From Burkholderia sp. FERM BP-3421 (GTDB taxonomy: Bacteria; Pseudomonadota; Gammaproteobacteria; Burkholderiales; Burkholderiaceae): a stretch of 64,000 nt of DNA. Location: positions 1,860,001 to 1,924,000 of the forward strand of contig NZ_CP117781.1 in the NCBI RefSeq assembly GCF_028657905.1, given 5' to 3'. This document shows, piece by piece, positions 16,612 to 24,182 of this stretch; the stretch's first letter is position 1, and each line of letters begins with the position of its first letter. The translations under genes and the position numbers were made by a program. A model generated the notes under the pieces. That model ran no database searches and was not told the origin of the DNA. It was given only the letters and a program-made list of their open reading frames with translations.

Positions 16612-17816
16612 AGTGGGCATCCTGTAGCAGCATTCAATTTCCCTTTCCGACCGAGAGCACCTCCACCCCATTTATCTCGACCGCCTGTGCCGTCAGGGTG
16701 GTAAATGCCGTGATTGTCGCCATGATCACTTCGATCGACCAAATTCAATCTACCAACGTCGTCGTTGTGGTGCCAAGTCATTCCCGGTGGGCTACTTCCA
16801 AGGTCCTCGGGATTCTGCGACCACTCAAGCAACGCAGGGTTACGCGAAAGAAGATCTTTTCTGAAAGCCGCGTCCGTATTCATCCTGCTGATCAGCGCCT
16901 TATTAGCTATACGGAACTGCACGCCGTCGCTAGCAAACAGCTTGTCATTTGGCAGATCGAAGTCATTGAACGAATGGAACTTGCCTTTGCAACCTTGTCT
17001 CTTGCGAAGACCCAACGGATCAATCCACTGAGTCGGATTCGGTACGTACTGGAAAACGTTCAGTCCACCACGCAACCCGATCGGATCTTTCGATATGTAG
17101 CGCCCAACGGTGGGATCGTAATACCGATGCCGGTTATAAACCACCCCCGCCTCATCAACCTGCTGCCCCTGAAACCGAATCCTGTTCCTGACCACCTGCC
17201 CGGTCGCCTTGGACACTCGCTCGATCACTTCCCGCGCTTCGCCCCACGCCTTGTAGCTTGCCTCCCACACCACATCGCCGAGATCATCCGTCAGCAGCTG
17301 CGGCGTACCAATCTGATCACAGTGATAGTAATAAGCATGCGCCTCGCCACTCCGCGTCGGCACGCGCAGCAACGGATCATCTTCCGGCGTATACCTCGAC
17401 GCCTCACTCCAAACCGGCGTCTCAATCCCCCTCACCGGCTTGCTCACGAACTGCGCCAGCGGCACGAAGCTCCCTGCCTCGTACACATAATGGGTGCTTT
17501 GCTCCCCATCGCTCTCGTAAGCCAGCGTATCGCCGTCCCACCCGAACAACGTCAGCGCCCCACCAGCCTCCTTCGCCACCTTCCGCCCGAACGGATCATA
17601 GAAATACCGAGCCTCGCCCGCCCCGGCCGACACCCTGCTCAGCCGATTGAACCCATCCCACTCGAACCGCTGCACGTGCCCTGCCGAGCGTTTCTCAAGC
17701 AGATTCCCTTGCGCGTCGTATTCAAAATGCATCCCCGCATACTGCTTGAGCAGATTCCCCAGCACCTTCGGCACCTGCGGCGGCAGCGTGCTCTCCGACC
17801 GCCCAGATACCACCAA
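16608..17816 (-). CDS. Displaced Rhs fragment C with WHH/HNH nuclease tip
   Basis: About 402 codons of Rhs 3' sequence: part of the core with YD repeats, the [10 protein letters not shown] end, the DPIGL and DPLGL cleavage motifs, then a toxin of about 125 residues. The toxin has MTWHHNDDVGRLNLVD and a later HGIYHPDGTGGRDKWGGG, the pattern of the WHH subgroup of HNH/endonuclease VII DNases. The core part (17114-17807) is a near-perfect duplicate of 19930-20623 in the full-length gene. Unlike the other tips this frame is open to its immunity gene. No natural start is evident, so expression would need recombination into the full-length rhs or a chance start codon. Confidence 0.75.
   Translation of the reverse strand: MVVSGRSESTLPPQVPKVLGNLLKQYAGMHFEYDAQGNLLEKRSAGHVQRFEWDGFNRLSRVSAGAGEARYFYDPFGRKVAKEAGGALTLFGWDGDTLAYESDGEQSTHYVYEAGSFVPLAQFVSKPVRGIETPVWSEASRYTPEDDPLLRVPTRSGEAHAYYYHCDQIGTPQLLTDDLGDVVWEASYKAWGEAREVIERVSKATGQVVRNRIRFQGQQVDEAGVVYNRHRYYDPTVGRYISKDPIGLRGGLNVFQYVPNPTQWIDPLGLRKRQGCKGKFHSFNDFDLPNDKLFASDGVQFRIANKALISRMNTDAAFRKDLLSRNPALLEWSQNPEDLGSSPPGMTWHHNDDVGRLNLVDRSDHGDNHGIYHPDGTGGRDKWGGGALGRKGKLNAATGCPL
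17114..17807. repeat. ~690-base direct repeat of rhs core, copy 1
   Basis: Matches 19930-20623 at a constant offset of 2816 bases with only scattered substitutions. It covers the last part of the Rhs core up to VYNRHRYY. A crossover between the copies would delete the current main tip, immunity gene and module D, and install the WHH tip on the full-length Rhs. Confidence 0.9.
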
Positions 17817-17960
17817 ACTTACCGCCGGCCCGCTTCAAATCTTCTGCATCGATCACCGTCATCGAGCAGTTTCCCAAGGCCAAGCCACTGTTTGTTTCAC
17901 CGATGGTCGATACAATCTTCGCGCAGGTGCGGAATAGTTTTTCTAGCCGTCGGCAGACTG
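17815..17960 (-). other. Unidentified coding-like segment fused upstream of Rhs fragment C
   Basis: Immediately upstream (on the minus strand) of Rhs fragment C, similarity to rhs stops. A different frame reads LEKLFRTCAKIVSTIG, then SGLALGNCSMTVIDAEDL up to KRAGGKFGG. The composition looks like real protein, but I do not recognise the family and no start is present. It is in another frame from the Rhs fragment, so it looks like a recombination scar in which the tail of a foreign gene met the rhs 3' end. Confidence 0.35.
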
Positions 17961-18021
17961 GCGGCCGCCGTCGCGTTTCTCACCAATCGGGGAGAAACGA
18001 GCCAGCCGATTTACGCCCATA

Positions 18022-18057
18022 AACAACAAGGGCCGCTTACGCGGCCCTTGTTGTTTG
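18022..18057. terminator. Perfect 16-base-pair hairpin between modules C and D
   Basis: AAACAACAAGGGCCGC pairs with GCGGCCCTTGTTGTTT around the loop TTAC, with no mismatch. The A-rich and T-rich ends make it a good terminator in both directions. The GGGCCGC core resembles the hairpins that follow the symE copies, although no symE remains here. Confidence 0.8.
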
Positions 18058-18080
18058 ACTGCTCCTTTCAGAGGCTCTCA

Positions 18081-18434
18081 TCAATCAGGCGCAAACTCAC
18101 TGTGAAGGTCGACTGCGGTATCTTCATTGAGCTCCGTTCTAGCTCCGTCGTAGCCTACAGCAGTAATAATAAACCGATCAACATTTTCGTCAACGACCCT
18201 TGAGCCGTCGATTACAGCAAAGAGACCAAACAATGCAACGCGAACCGATTCTGCTATCGCTTCGTCGAGCAGCCGTTGTTCATCGCTCGGCAAACGAGCC
18301 CGCCACTCCGAAACCTTGATCAGTAGATCACGAGGCCGCCGCCCCGGAGGGGCAGTAAAAGTTCTCACAAGATCACTTGTCGACTGCTCCTGCACATGCG
18401 TCCGGATCGCAGCAACAAATTCCTCTGTATTCAT
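18081..18434 (-). CDS. Putative immunity protein for displaced Rhs tip D
   Basis: A 117-residue acidic protein (MNTEEFVAAIRTHVQEQS start). The frame extends upstream to 18533, but that part overlaps the toxin gene, and the ATG at 18434 fits better. It starts 26 bases after the tip D toxin stop. The family is not recognised. Contiguity with the tip D toxin is the reason for calling it immunity; no membrane or export signal is seen. Confidence 0.55.
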   Translation of the reverse strand: MNTEEFVAAIRTHVQEQSTSDLVRTFTAPPGRRPRDLLIKVSEWRARLPSDEQRLLDEAIAESVRVALFGLFAVIDGSRVVDENVDRFIITAVGYDGARTELNEDTAVDLHSEFAPD

Positions 18435-18459
18435 GACTGATGTTCCTTTTACGTGAATA

Positions 18460-18945
18460 CTATTTCTCAAAAGCCTTTGGATACATTTCTTTGTTGAGCG
18501 CGATGAGCTGTTGCAAGCACTTGTTAGAAGCACCAGTGTGTCGTCTCAGGTCTCTAATGTCGCTAGCTAGCAGATCTCTTGCCGTTCCCGTATCCACGCC
18601 CTTACGTGTCGGGATTTGTTCATGTTCACCGGCAGGAACAGCTATGGCTGGGCCAGTCTTTGGATCGTACCCAACAACAACCTGAGCGGCTGGGTGCTTT
18701 TGCATAGCGTGGTGAATATCTAGACCGTCGCCAGAAGCTGAACGCCTCTTGAGATCGTCGTACCTGCCAACCTCGTACTTCGAGCACGGATCGCAAGGGC
18801 ATCGAGCCAGCCCCAGCGGATCGATCCAGCCGGTCGGATTCGACGCGTATTGATATACGTTCAGCCCACCACGCAACCCAATCGGATCCTTACTAATGAA
18901 CCTACCCGTCTCCGGATCGTAATACCGATACCGGTTATAAACCAC
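18460..18945 (-). CDS. Displaced Rhs C-terminal tip D, nuclease-like toxin
   Basis: About 161 codons: the Rhs core end ([19 protein letters not shown]), the DPIGL and WIDPLGL motifs, then a toxin of about 115 residues. The toxin has [18 protein letters not shown], a paired-histidine motif resembling HNH-type nucleases, followed by [16 protein letters not shown] and a helical end. Only a GTG at 18945 could start it. This would be a displaced tip without a functional N-terminus. Unlike tips A and B its frame is unbroken. Nuclease activity is inferred from the histidine pattern. Confidence 0.65.
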   Translation of the reverse strand: MVYNRYRYYDPETGRFISKDPIGLRGGLNVYQYASNPTGWIDPLGLARCPCDPCSKYEVGRYDDLKRRSASGDGLDIHHAMQKHPAAQVVVGYDPKTGPAIAVPAGEHEQIPTRKGVDTGTARDLLASDIRDLRRHTGASNKCLQQLIALNKEMYPKAFEK

Positions 18946-19004
18946 ATACGTCCGCTCAACTCTCTCCCTGGAGATTTCAAATTCACATACCCTTGCGACC
19001 GTTC

Positions 19005-19424
19005 CTACGATCGATACCGGACAGTGACGCTTGATGCACCCGCACGTGGGTCATATGTCGCTTCAACTATTCCCCACGAGAATTGTTGCCCGTTTGAAAT
19101 CCCCTGAGCCGCCAACATGCCAATGAGATGTTGAAGCTTTTGCTTTTCATCAACATCGGACCACCCCCCCCAACCAGAATTACCTCGAGCATCCGATATA
19201 TATATCGTCACCCAAATCAGCACCTCCCCTTTAAAATACAAGGAAGATATATAATTCATATTTTCACATTTCGAATCAAATTTATATGTAGCAAAAGGAA
19301 GGTTTTCAGAGATTTTTTTGCTCGCCCTATACTCTGGGCGCGAAAAAAAATCCGCCAATTTTAAATTGGCAGGAATTTTTGTCCCGCAGATCGTCAAATT
19401 TCCAGTAGAAATGTCAATTTTCAT
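19005..19424 (-). CDS. Immunity protein of the full-length Rhs
   Basis: A 139-residue, AT-rich, beta-rich protein ([20 protein letters not shown] start) with no recognised family. The ATG overlaps the rhs stop as ATGA, so the two are translated together, which is the normal arrangement for an Rhs toxin and its immunity protein. No signal peptide is visible, so it should act in the cytoplasm on a toxin with a cytoplasmic target. It is directly followed by displaced tip D, showing where the older tip was pushed aside. Confidence 0.7.
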   Translation of the reverse strand: MKIDISTGNLTICGTKIPANLKLADFFSRPEYRASKKISENLPFATYKFDSKCENMNYISSLYFKGEVLIWVTIYISDARGNSGWGGWSDVDEKQKLQHLIGMLAAQGISNGQQFSWGIVEATYDPRAGASSVTVRYRS

Positions 19425-22400
19425 GGCTTAGTTAGAGGGATACTATAGAGAGGCTTCAGATTCGAAAGACCCTCGTCGGGAATGAAATACTGCTCCGCGC
19501 GCCCTGGACCGTGCTGCGGATTCTCCAATACAGTAGACTTCGCGACTGCTGTGTCCGCAATCAATTCACAAACCGTCATCCCAGGTCTAAATCCCCTTTC
19601 AGGATGGGGCGCAACTTGCAGCGCGCCAAACATCGCCGATCGCGAACCCTTGCTTGCCTCGACATCTCCTAGCGTCGTGACAAAATTGCTTCCGCCTGGG
19701 GCCCCATGTGCGACGAGAGTCCCCTTCTTAAGCACCGTGTCGCTCCATGCGTCGACGCCTGGGTAATTCCCCTTACCTTGCCAGCCGGCCGCTAGTGTGC
19801 TGGGTCTCTTTTCCTTGCATGTCAAACCCAGAGGATCCGTCCAAGAGATAGGATTTTTTGCATACGTGTGTAGGTTAATACCTCCACGTAAACCAATCGG
19901 ATCTTTCGAGATGTATCGCCCGGCGTCCGGATCGTAATACCGATGCCGGTTATAAACCACCCCCGCCTCATCAACCTGCTGCCCCTGAAACCGAATCCTG
20001 TTCCTGACCACCTGCCCGGTCGCCTTGGACACTCGCTCGATCACTTCCCGCGCTTCGCCCCACGCCTTGTAGCTTGCCTCCCACACCACATCGCCGAGAT
20101 CATCCGTCAGCAGCTGCGGCGTACCAATCTGATCACAGTGATAGTAATAAGCATGCGCCTCGCCACTCCGCGTCGGCACGCGCAGCAACGGATCATCTTC
20201 CGGCGTATACCTCGACGCCTCACTCCAAACCGGCGTCTCAATCCCCCTCACCGGCTTGCTCACGAACTGCGCCAGCGGCACGAAGCTCCCTGCCTCGTAC
20301 ACATAATGGGTGCTTTGCTCCCCATCGCTCTCGTAAGCCAGCGTATCGCCGTCCCACCCGAACAACGTCAGCGCCCCACCAGCCTCCTTCGCCACCCGCC
20401 GCCCGAACGGATCATAGAAATACCGAGCCTCGCCCGCCCCGGCCGACACCCTGCTCAGCCGATTGAACCCATCCCACTCGAACCGCTGCACGCGCCCTGC
20501 CGAGCGTTTCTCAAGCAGATTCCCCTGCGCGTCATACTCAAAATGCGCTCCCGCATACTGCTTGAGCAGATTCCCCAGCACCTTCGGCACCTGCGGCGGC
20601 AACGTGCTCTCCACCCGCCCAGGACTCACCGGACTCACCGCCGCCCTGGACCTCGCCTGCTCCGGATCCCCCGCATCGATCAAGTTGCTCGCCGGATCAA
20701 ACGCGAACCTCTCCGCGCCGCCCGGCCCAACCGCCTCCAGCAACCGCCCAACCGGGTCATACCGATAATCCGTCAGCCCTTTCCGACTATCCTCGATATG
20801 CATCAACTGCCCGGCCGCGTCATACCGATACAACCTCGCGCTCAGCGGCGCCGGCGCATTCTCCCGCTGCACGGTCTGCTCCTGCAGCCGCCCAACCGGG
20901 TCATACATGGTCTGCTGCACAACCTTGCTCGGCAGCACCCGCCGAACTTCCCGATGCAGATCGTCGCGCTCGAACTGCACGCGCTCCTCGCCGTCCAGCA
21001 CCAACCCATGCACATGTCCGCTGCCATACGTCAGCCAGTCGACCCGATGACCATCCGGCCGCACGGTCCCGATCCGCGTCCTGATCTCGTCATACGCGTG
21101 ATGCCAAACGAAGCTGCGCTGCTCACCCGACAACGTATACGCGTGATGCTCGCGCACCAGATTCCCCACCGGATCGAAAAACTGCTGCACCCGGCTCACC
21201 GAATTCCGCGCATCGATCAAGCGCCCCGACGCGTCATAGGCAAAGCGTTCCTCCGCCTCGCCACACACGCGCCGCGCCAACCTGCCGCCGCGATCGAACT
21301 CGACCTCGGTCACCTTGCCCGCTTCGTCGATCGTCGCCAGCTGCCCGCTTTCCTCGTCGTAGCCGTACGTCGTCACCATCCCGTCGAATGCGACGGTCTC
21401 CAGCAGCCGCCCGACCGGGTCATACCTGAACTGATAGCTGGCGTGATTCGGATCGGTCAGCCGCACCAACCGGCCCAACCGATCGTATCCATAGCTCAGC
21501 GACTGCCCCAGCGCATCGATCCGTGACGCGATCCGCCCCGCGCCGTCATACGTATAGCGCGTGCTCCGCTGCATCGGATCCACGCTCGCGAGCAACCGGC
21601 CTTCCGCGTCATACTGCACCCGCTCGACGCCCGCCGCGCTGCGAACTTTCTCCAGCTGCCCATTCGCGCCGTACTGATACCCGACGATCCCGCCCGCCGC
21701 GTCCTTGCGCTCCAGCAAGCGCCCCTGCACGTCATACGCCCACTCCGTCTTCTTCCCCGAGCAGTCCGTATACGCCAGCATCTGCCCCGACGCGTCATAC
21801 TCGATGGCCTTCGCGCCACCCTTCGCATCGGTCACCTCAACCGGCATGCCCTGCCCGTTGTACGCGTACTTCGTCTGATGGCCGAGCGGATCGGTTTCCT
21901 CGACCACGTTCCCGGCCTCGTCATACTTGCGCAGCCAGGCATGACCCTGCGGATCGACGAGACGAACCATCTGGTCCTTCTCGTCATACGCCATCTCCAC
22001 CACGCTGCCGTCGACGCGCATATGCCGCACGAGATTGTCGTGCGCGTCGTAGCTCATCTGCTCGTTGCCGCCGTCGGGATAGGTGTGCTGCACGAGGTTA
22101 TGGTGCGCGTCGCGGTACATCCACTCCTCGCTGCCATCCGCATACACGATCCGGAACGTATACCCATGCAGATCGTAGTAATGCCGCGTCACCCCGCCCA
22201 GCGCGTCGGTGATGCTGACCATCCGGAAATCCGGATGCCAGGCGAAACGCACGTCGTCGCTGCCGTCGTCCGCGTGCTCATGCACGCACTTGGCCTTCGC
22301 GCCCGTCCCGTCCCATTCGAGGTTGATGCCGCGCCCGGTGCGATCCGTGTAGCGCGTGATCAGATGATGACGATAGCTGTACTCGCGACGATTGCCGTAC

Positions 22401-24118
22401 CGATCGACCGCCGCGACGAGATCGCCCTGCGCGTCATAGCTGTACCGCGCGAGCATCCCGATCCGCTTGCCTTCGCCGTCGTGATGCGCCGCCTCGACGA
22501 TCCGCCCGTGCGCATCCCGCGCGAACGCGACGATCGCCTGCGGCGTGATCAGCCGAGTCAAGCGATGCGCATCGTCGTAGTCGAGCGTCACCTGGTTGCC
22601 CGCGCGGTCCTTCAGGAACGCCAGCCGGAACGCGTCGCCGCGCTTCTCATACGCTTCCAGCACTTCATGTCCGCGCGTCAGCGTCAACCAGGTCTCATCG
22701 AGACGCAGCAGCGTGATTCCCTCGCCACGATCCTCATGCGCATCGCCCACGCCCAGCAACGGACAATCCACGCTCCGTCCGGTCGCATCGTGGTACACGA
22801 ACTTGTCGGCGCGCATCTCGATGCGTGTCGTATACGGCGTGATCCACCGCGCCCCAAGCTCGCCATCCTGGTCGTACGCATCGAAGAACGACCGGTACGT
22901 CCGCACCCAGCTCACCGGCATCGCGCCCGGCAATTCGAAGTCGGCGTGATCGAGCCGTTCGTCGCCCAGCGCGAACCCCACCGAATGCGGCGTCGCCGAG
23001 GGCGGCGCCGGCACGGGGCAGCCGAGCTTGCATTCGTTCGGCCCCGGATGCTGCGCGGGCTCCGTATGCCGCACCGTTTCCTTTCGGCCTTCGCCTTCCT
23101 GGTGATGGACCTTGGTCGTTCCTTGCGCCTTGACGGCCGTCGTCTGCGTGTGCCCGCGGCGCAGGATCTCCCGCTTCTTCGCGATCGCCACCAGGATCAG
23201 GTTGATCAGCCAGCCGATCTTGCCCACGTCCTCGCCGCTCAACGCGAGGACCCGCGCCTTCACGTCCGGCGCCATCGCCCGCAGCGACTTCGCCATCTGC
23301 AGCAAGGGCGCCCGGTACGACAGATCGAGCACCTTCGCGGTCTGCGTCCCGAGATTGATCGCCCCCTTCGCTTCGATCTTCACGAAATCGACGAGCAGCT
23401 TTCCGAGGCTCTTGGCGGTCTTGCCCGCATCGTACGCAGCGAATCCCGCCGCCACATCGCCCGCGTGCTGCCCCGCCGCGCGAACGTTATGCGCGCTGCT
23501 GAGCGGCTTTTCCCCCGCGACTTCCTCGAACAGCCTCGCGAACCCCAGCAAGAAGGCCTCGATGTACTGCGCGCAGGTCTGCAGCAAGCCGGTCAATTGA
23601 TTCTTCAGCCCTTCCGCGAAGCTCTCGATCTTCCCCGCGAACTGTTCGCTGAGGCCGTCGATCACCGCCTGCAGCAGCGCCATCTGCATCACCTGCAGCG
23701 ACGCCTCGCCGATGGCCTTGCCGCTTTCCACGATTTTCTGACGCACGAGCTTCATCACCGGCCGCGCGCCCACCCGGAATTCGGCCGTGCCCGGCGGAAC
23801 GGGAATGATCCCGATCAGGTCGAGGCCGAGGTTCATCCAGTCGAACACGTCGGGATGCTTGCCCTGGTCGTTGTGCTCGACCATGTCCTTGATGTCGAGC
23901 ACCAGATCCACCGCCGCCATGATGTTCGCCACCACGGGCAGCGTGTTCGCCACCATCTGCAGGCGATCGATCGTGATCAGGTCGTGACTGATGCCGCGCA
24001 ACCAGCGATCGCACACCTTCAGGCCGGCGTTCACGTCCACGGTCTCGATCTGGAGCAGCGGCCCGACGTAGACGTCCGTCGGCTTCGGCATCAGCACGGT
24101 TGTTGAAGATCCGGTCAT
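19421..24118 (-). CDS. Full-length Rhs polymorphic toxin (type VI secretion cargo)
   Basis: A 1565-residue Rhs protein. Residues 1-350 form a helical N-terminal region without a PAAR domain. A DUF6531-type start (LPGAMPVSWVRTYRSFF) follows at about 400, then some 900 residues of YD repeats that would form the toxin cocoon. The core ends with [17 protein letters not shown] and WTDPLGL (to 1432), the site of aspartyl self-cleavage. The last 133 residues are the toxin: GTLVAHGAPGGSNFVTT and NPQHGPGRAEQYFIPD. This loosely resembles ADP-ribosyltransferase or TNT-like folds, but I cannot assign it firmly. The gene starts 64 bases downstream of vgrG, so VgrG is the likely carrier. Confidence 0.93.
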   Translation of the reverse strand: MTGSSTTVLMPKPTDVYVGPLLQIETVDVNAGLKVCDRWLRGISHDLITIDRLQMVANTLPVVANIMAAVDLVLDIKDMVEHNDQGKHPDVFDWMNLGLDLIGIIPVPPGTAEFRVGARPVMKLVRQKIVESGKAIGEASLQVMQMALLQAVIDGLSEQFAGKIESFAEGLKNQLTGLLQTCAQYIEAFLLGFARLFEEVAGEKPLSSAHNVRAAGQHAGDVAAGFAAYDAGKTAKSLGKLLVDFVKIEAKGAINLGTQTAKVLDLSYRAPLLQMAKSLRAMAPDVKARVLALSGEDVGKIGWLINLILVAIAKKREILRRGHTQTTAVKAQGTTKVHHQEGEGRKETVRHTEPAQHPGPNECKLGCPVPAPPSATPHSVGFALGDERLDHADFELPGAMPVSWVRTYRSFFDAYDQDGELGARWITPYTTRIEMRADKFVYHDATGRSVDCPLLGVGDAHEDRGEGITLLRLDETWLTLTRGHEVLEAYEKRGDAFRLAFLKDRAGNQVTLDYDDAHRLTRLITPQAIVAFARDAHGRIVEAAHHDGEGKRIGMLARYSYDAQGDLVAAVDRYGNRREYSYRHHLITRYTDRTGRGINLEWDGTGAKAKCVHEHADDGSDDVRFAWHPDFRMVSITDALGGVTRHYYDLHGYTFRIVYADGSEEWMYRDAHHNLVQHTYPDGGNEQMSYDAHDNLVRHMRVDGSVVEMAYDEKDQMVRLVDPQGHAWLRKYDEAGNVVEETDPLGHQTKYAYNGQGMPVEVTDAKGGAKAIEYDASGQMLAYTDCSGKKTEWAYDVQGRLLERKDAAGGIVGYQYGANGQLEKVRSAAGVERVQYDAEGRLLASVDPMQRSTRYTYDGAGRIASRIDALGQSLSYGYDRLGRLVRLTDPNHASYQFRYDPVGRLLETVAFDGMVTTYGYDEESGQLATIDEAGKVTEVEFDRGGRLARRVCGEAEERFAYDASGRLIDARNSVSRVQQFFDPVGNLVREHHAYTLSGEQRSFVWHHAYDEIRTRIGTVRPDGHRVDWLTYGSGHVHGLVLDGEERVQFERDDLHREVRRVLPSKVVQQTMYDPVGRLQEQTVQRENAPAPLSARLYRYDAAGQLMHIEDSRKGLTDYRYDPVGRLLEAVGPGGAERFAFDPASNLIDAGDPEQARSRAAVSPVSPGRVESTLPPQVPKVLGNLLKQYAGAHFEYDAQGNLLEKRSAGRVQRFEWDGFNRLSRVSAGAGEARYFYDPFGRRVAKEAGGALTLFGWDGDTLAYESDGEQSTHYVYEAGSFVPLAQFVSKPVRGIETPVWSEASRYTPEDDPLLRVPTRSGEAHAYYYHCDQIGTPQLLTDDLGDVVWEASYKAWGEAREVIERVSKATGQVVRNRIRFQGQQVDEAGVVYNRHRYYDPDAGRYISKDPIGLRGGINLHTYAKNPISWTDPLGLTCKEKRPSTLAAGWQGKGNYPGVDAWSDTVLKKGTLVAHGAPGGSNFVTTLGDVEASKGSRSAMFGALQVAPHPERGFRPGMTVCELIADTAVAKSTVLENPQHGPGRAEQYFIPDEGLSNLKPLYSIPLTKP
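19930..20623. repeat. ~690-base direct repeat of rhs core, copy 2
   Basis: The copy inside the full-length rhs, matching 17114-17807 (see that entry). It covers the codons just upstream of the variable toxin domain. Confidence 0.9.
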
Positions 24119-24182
24119 AACGATTCAGTTCTGAAGAAAGAGAGGACGCCGCGCCGCGCGCGACGCCCCGGCGATCACGAAA

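Noticed and set aside
21878..24106. A 742-codon plus-strand open frame
   Set aside because: Antisense of the full-length rhs. Low-complexity, no family match.
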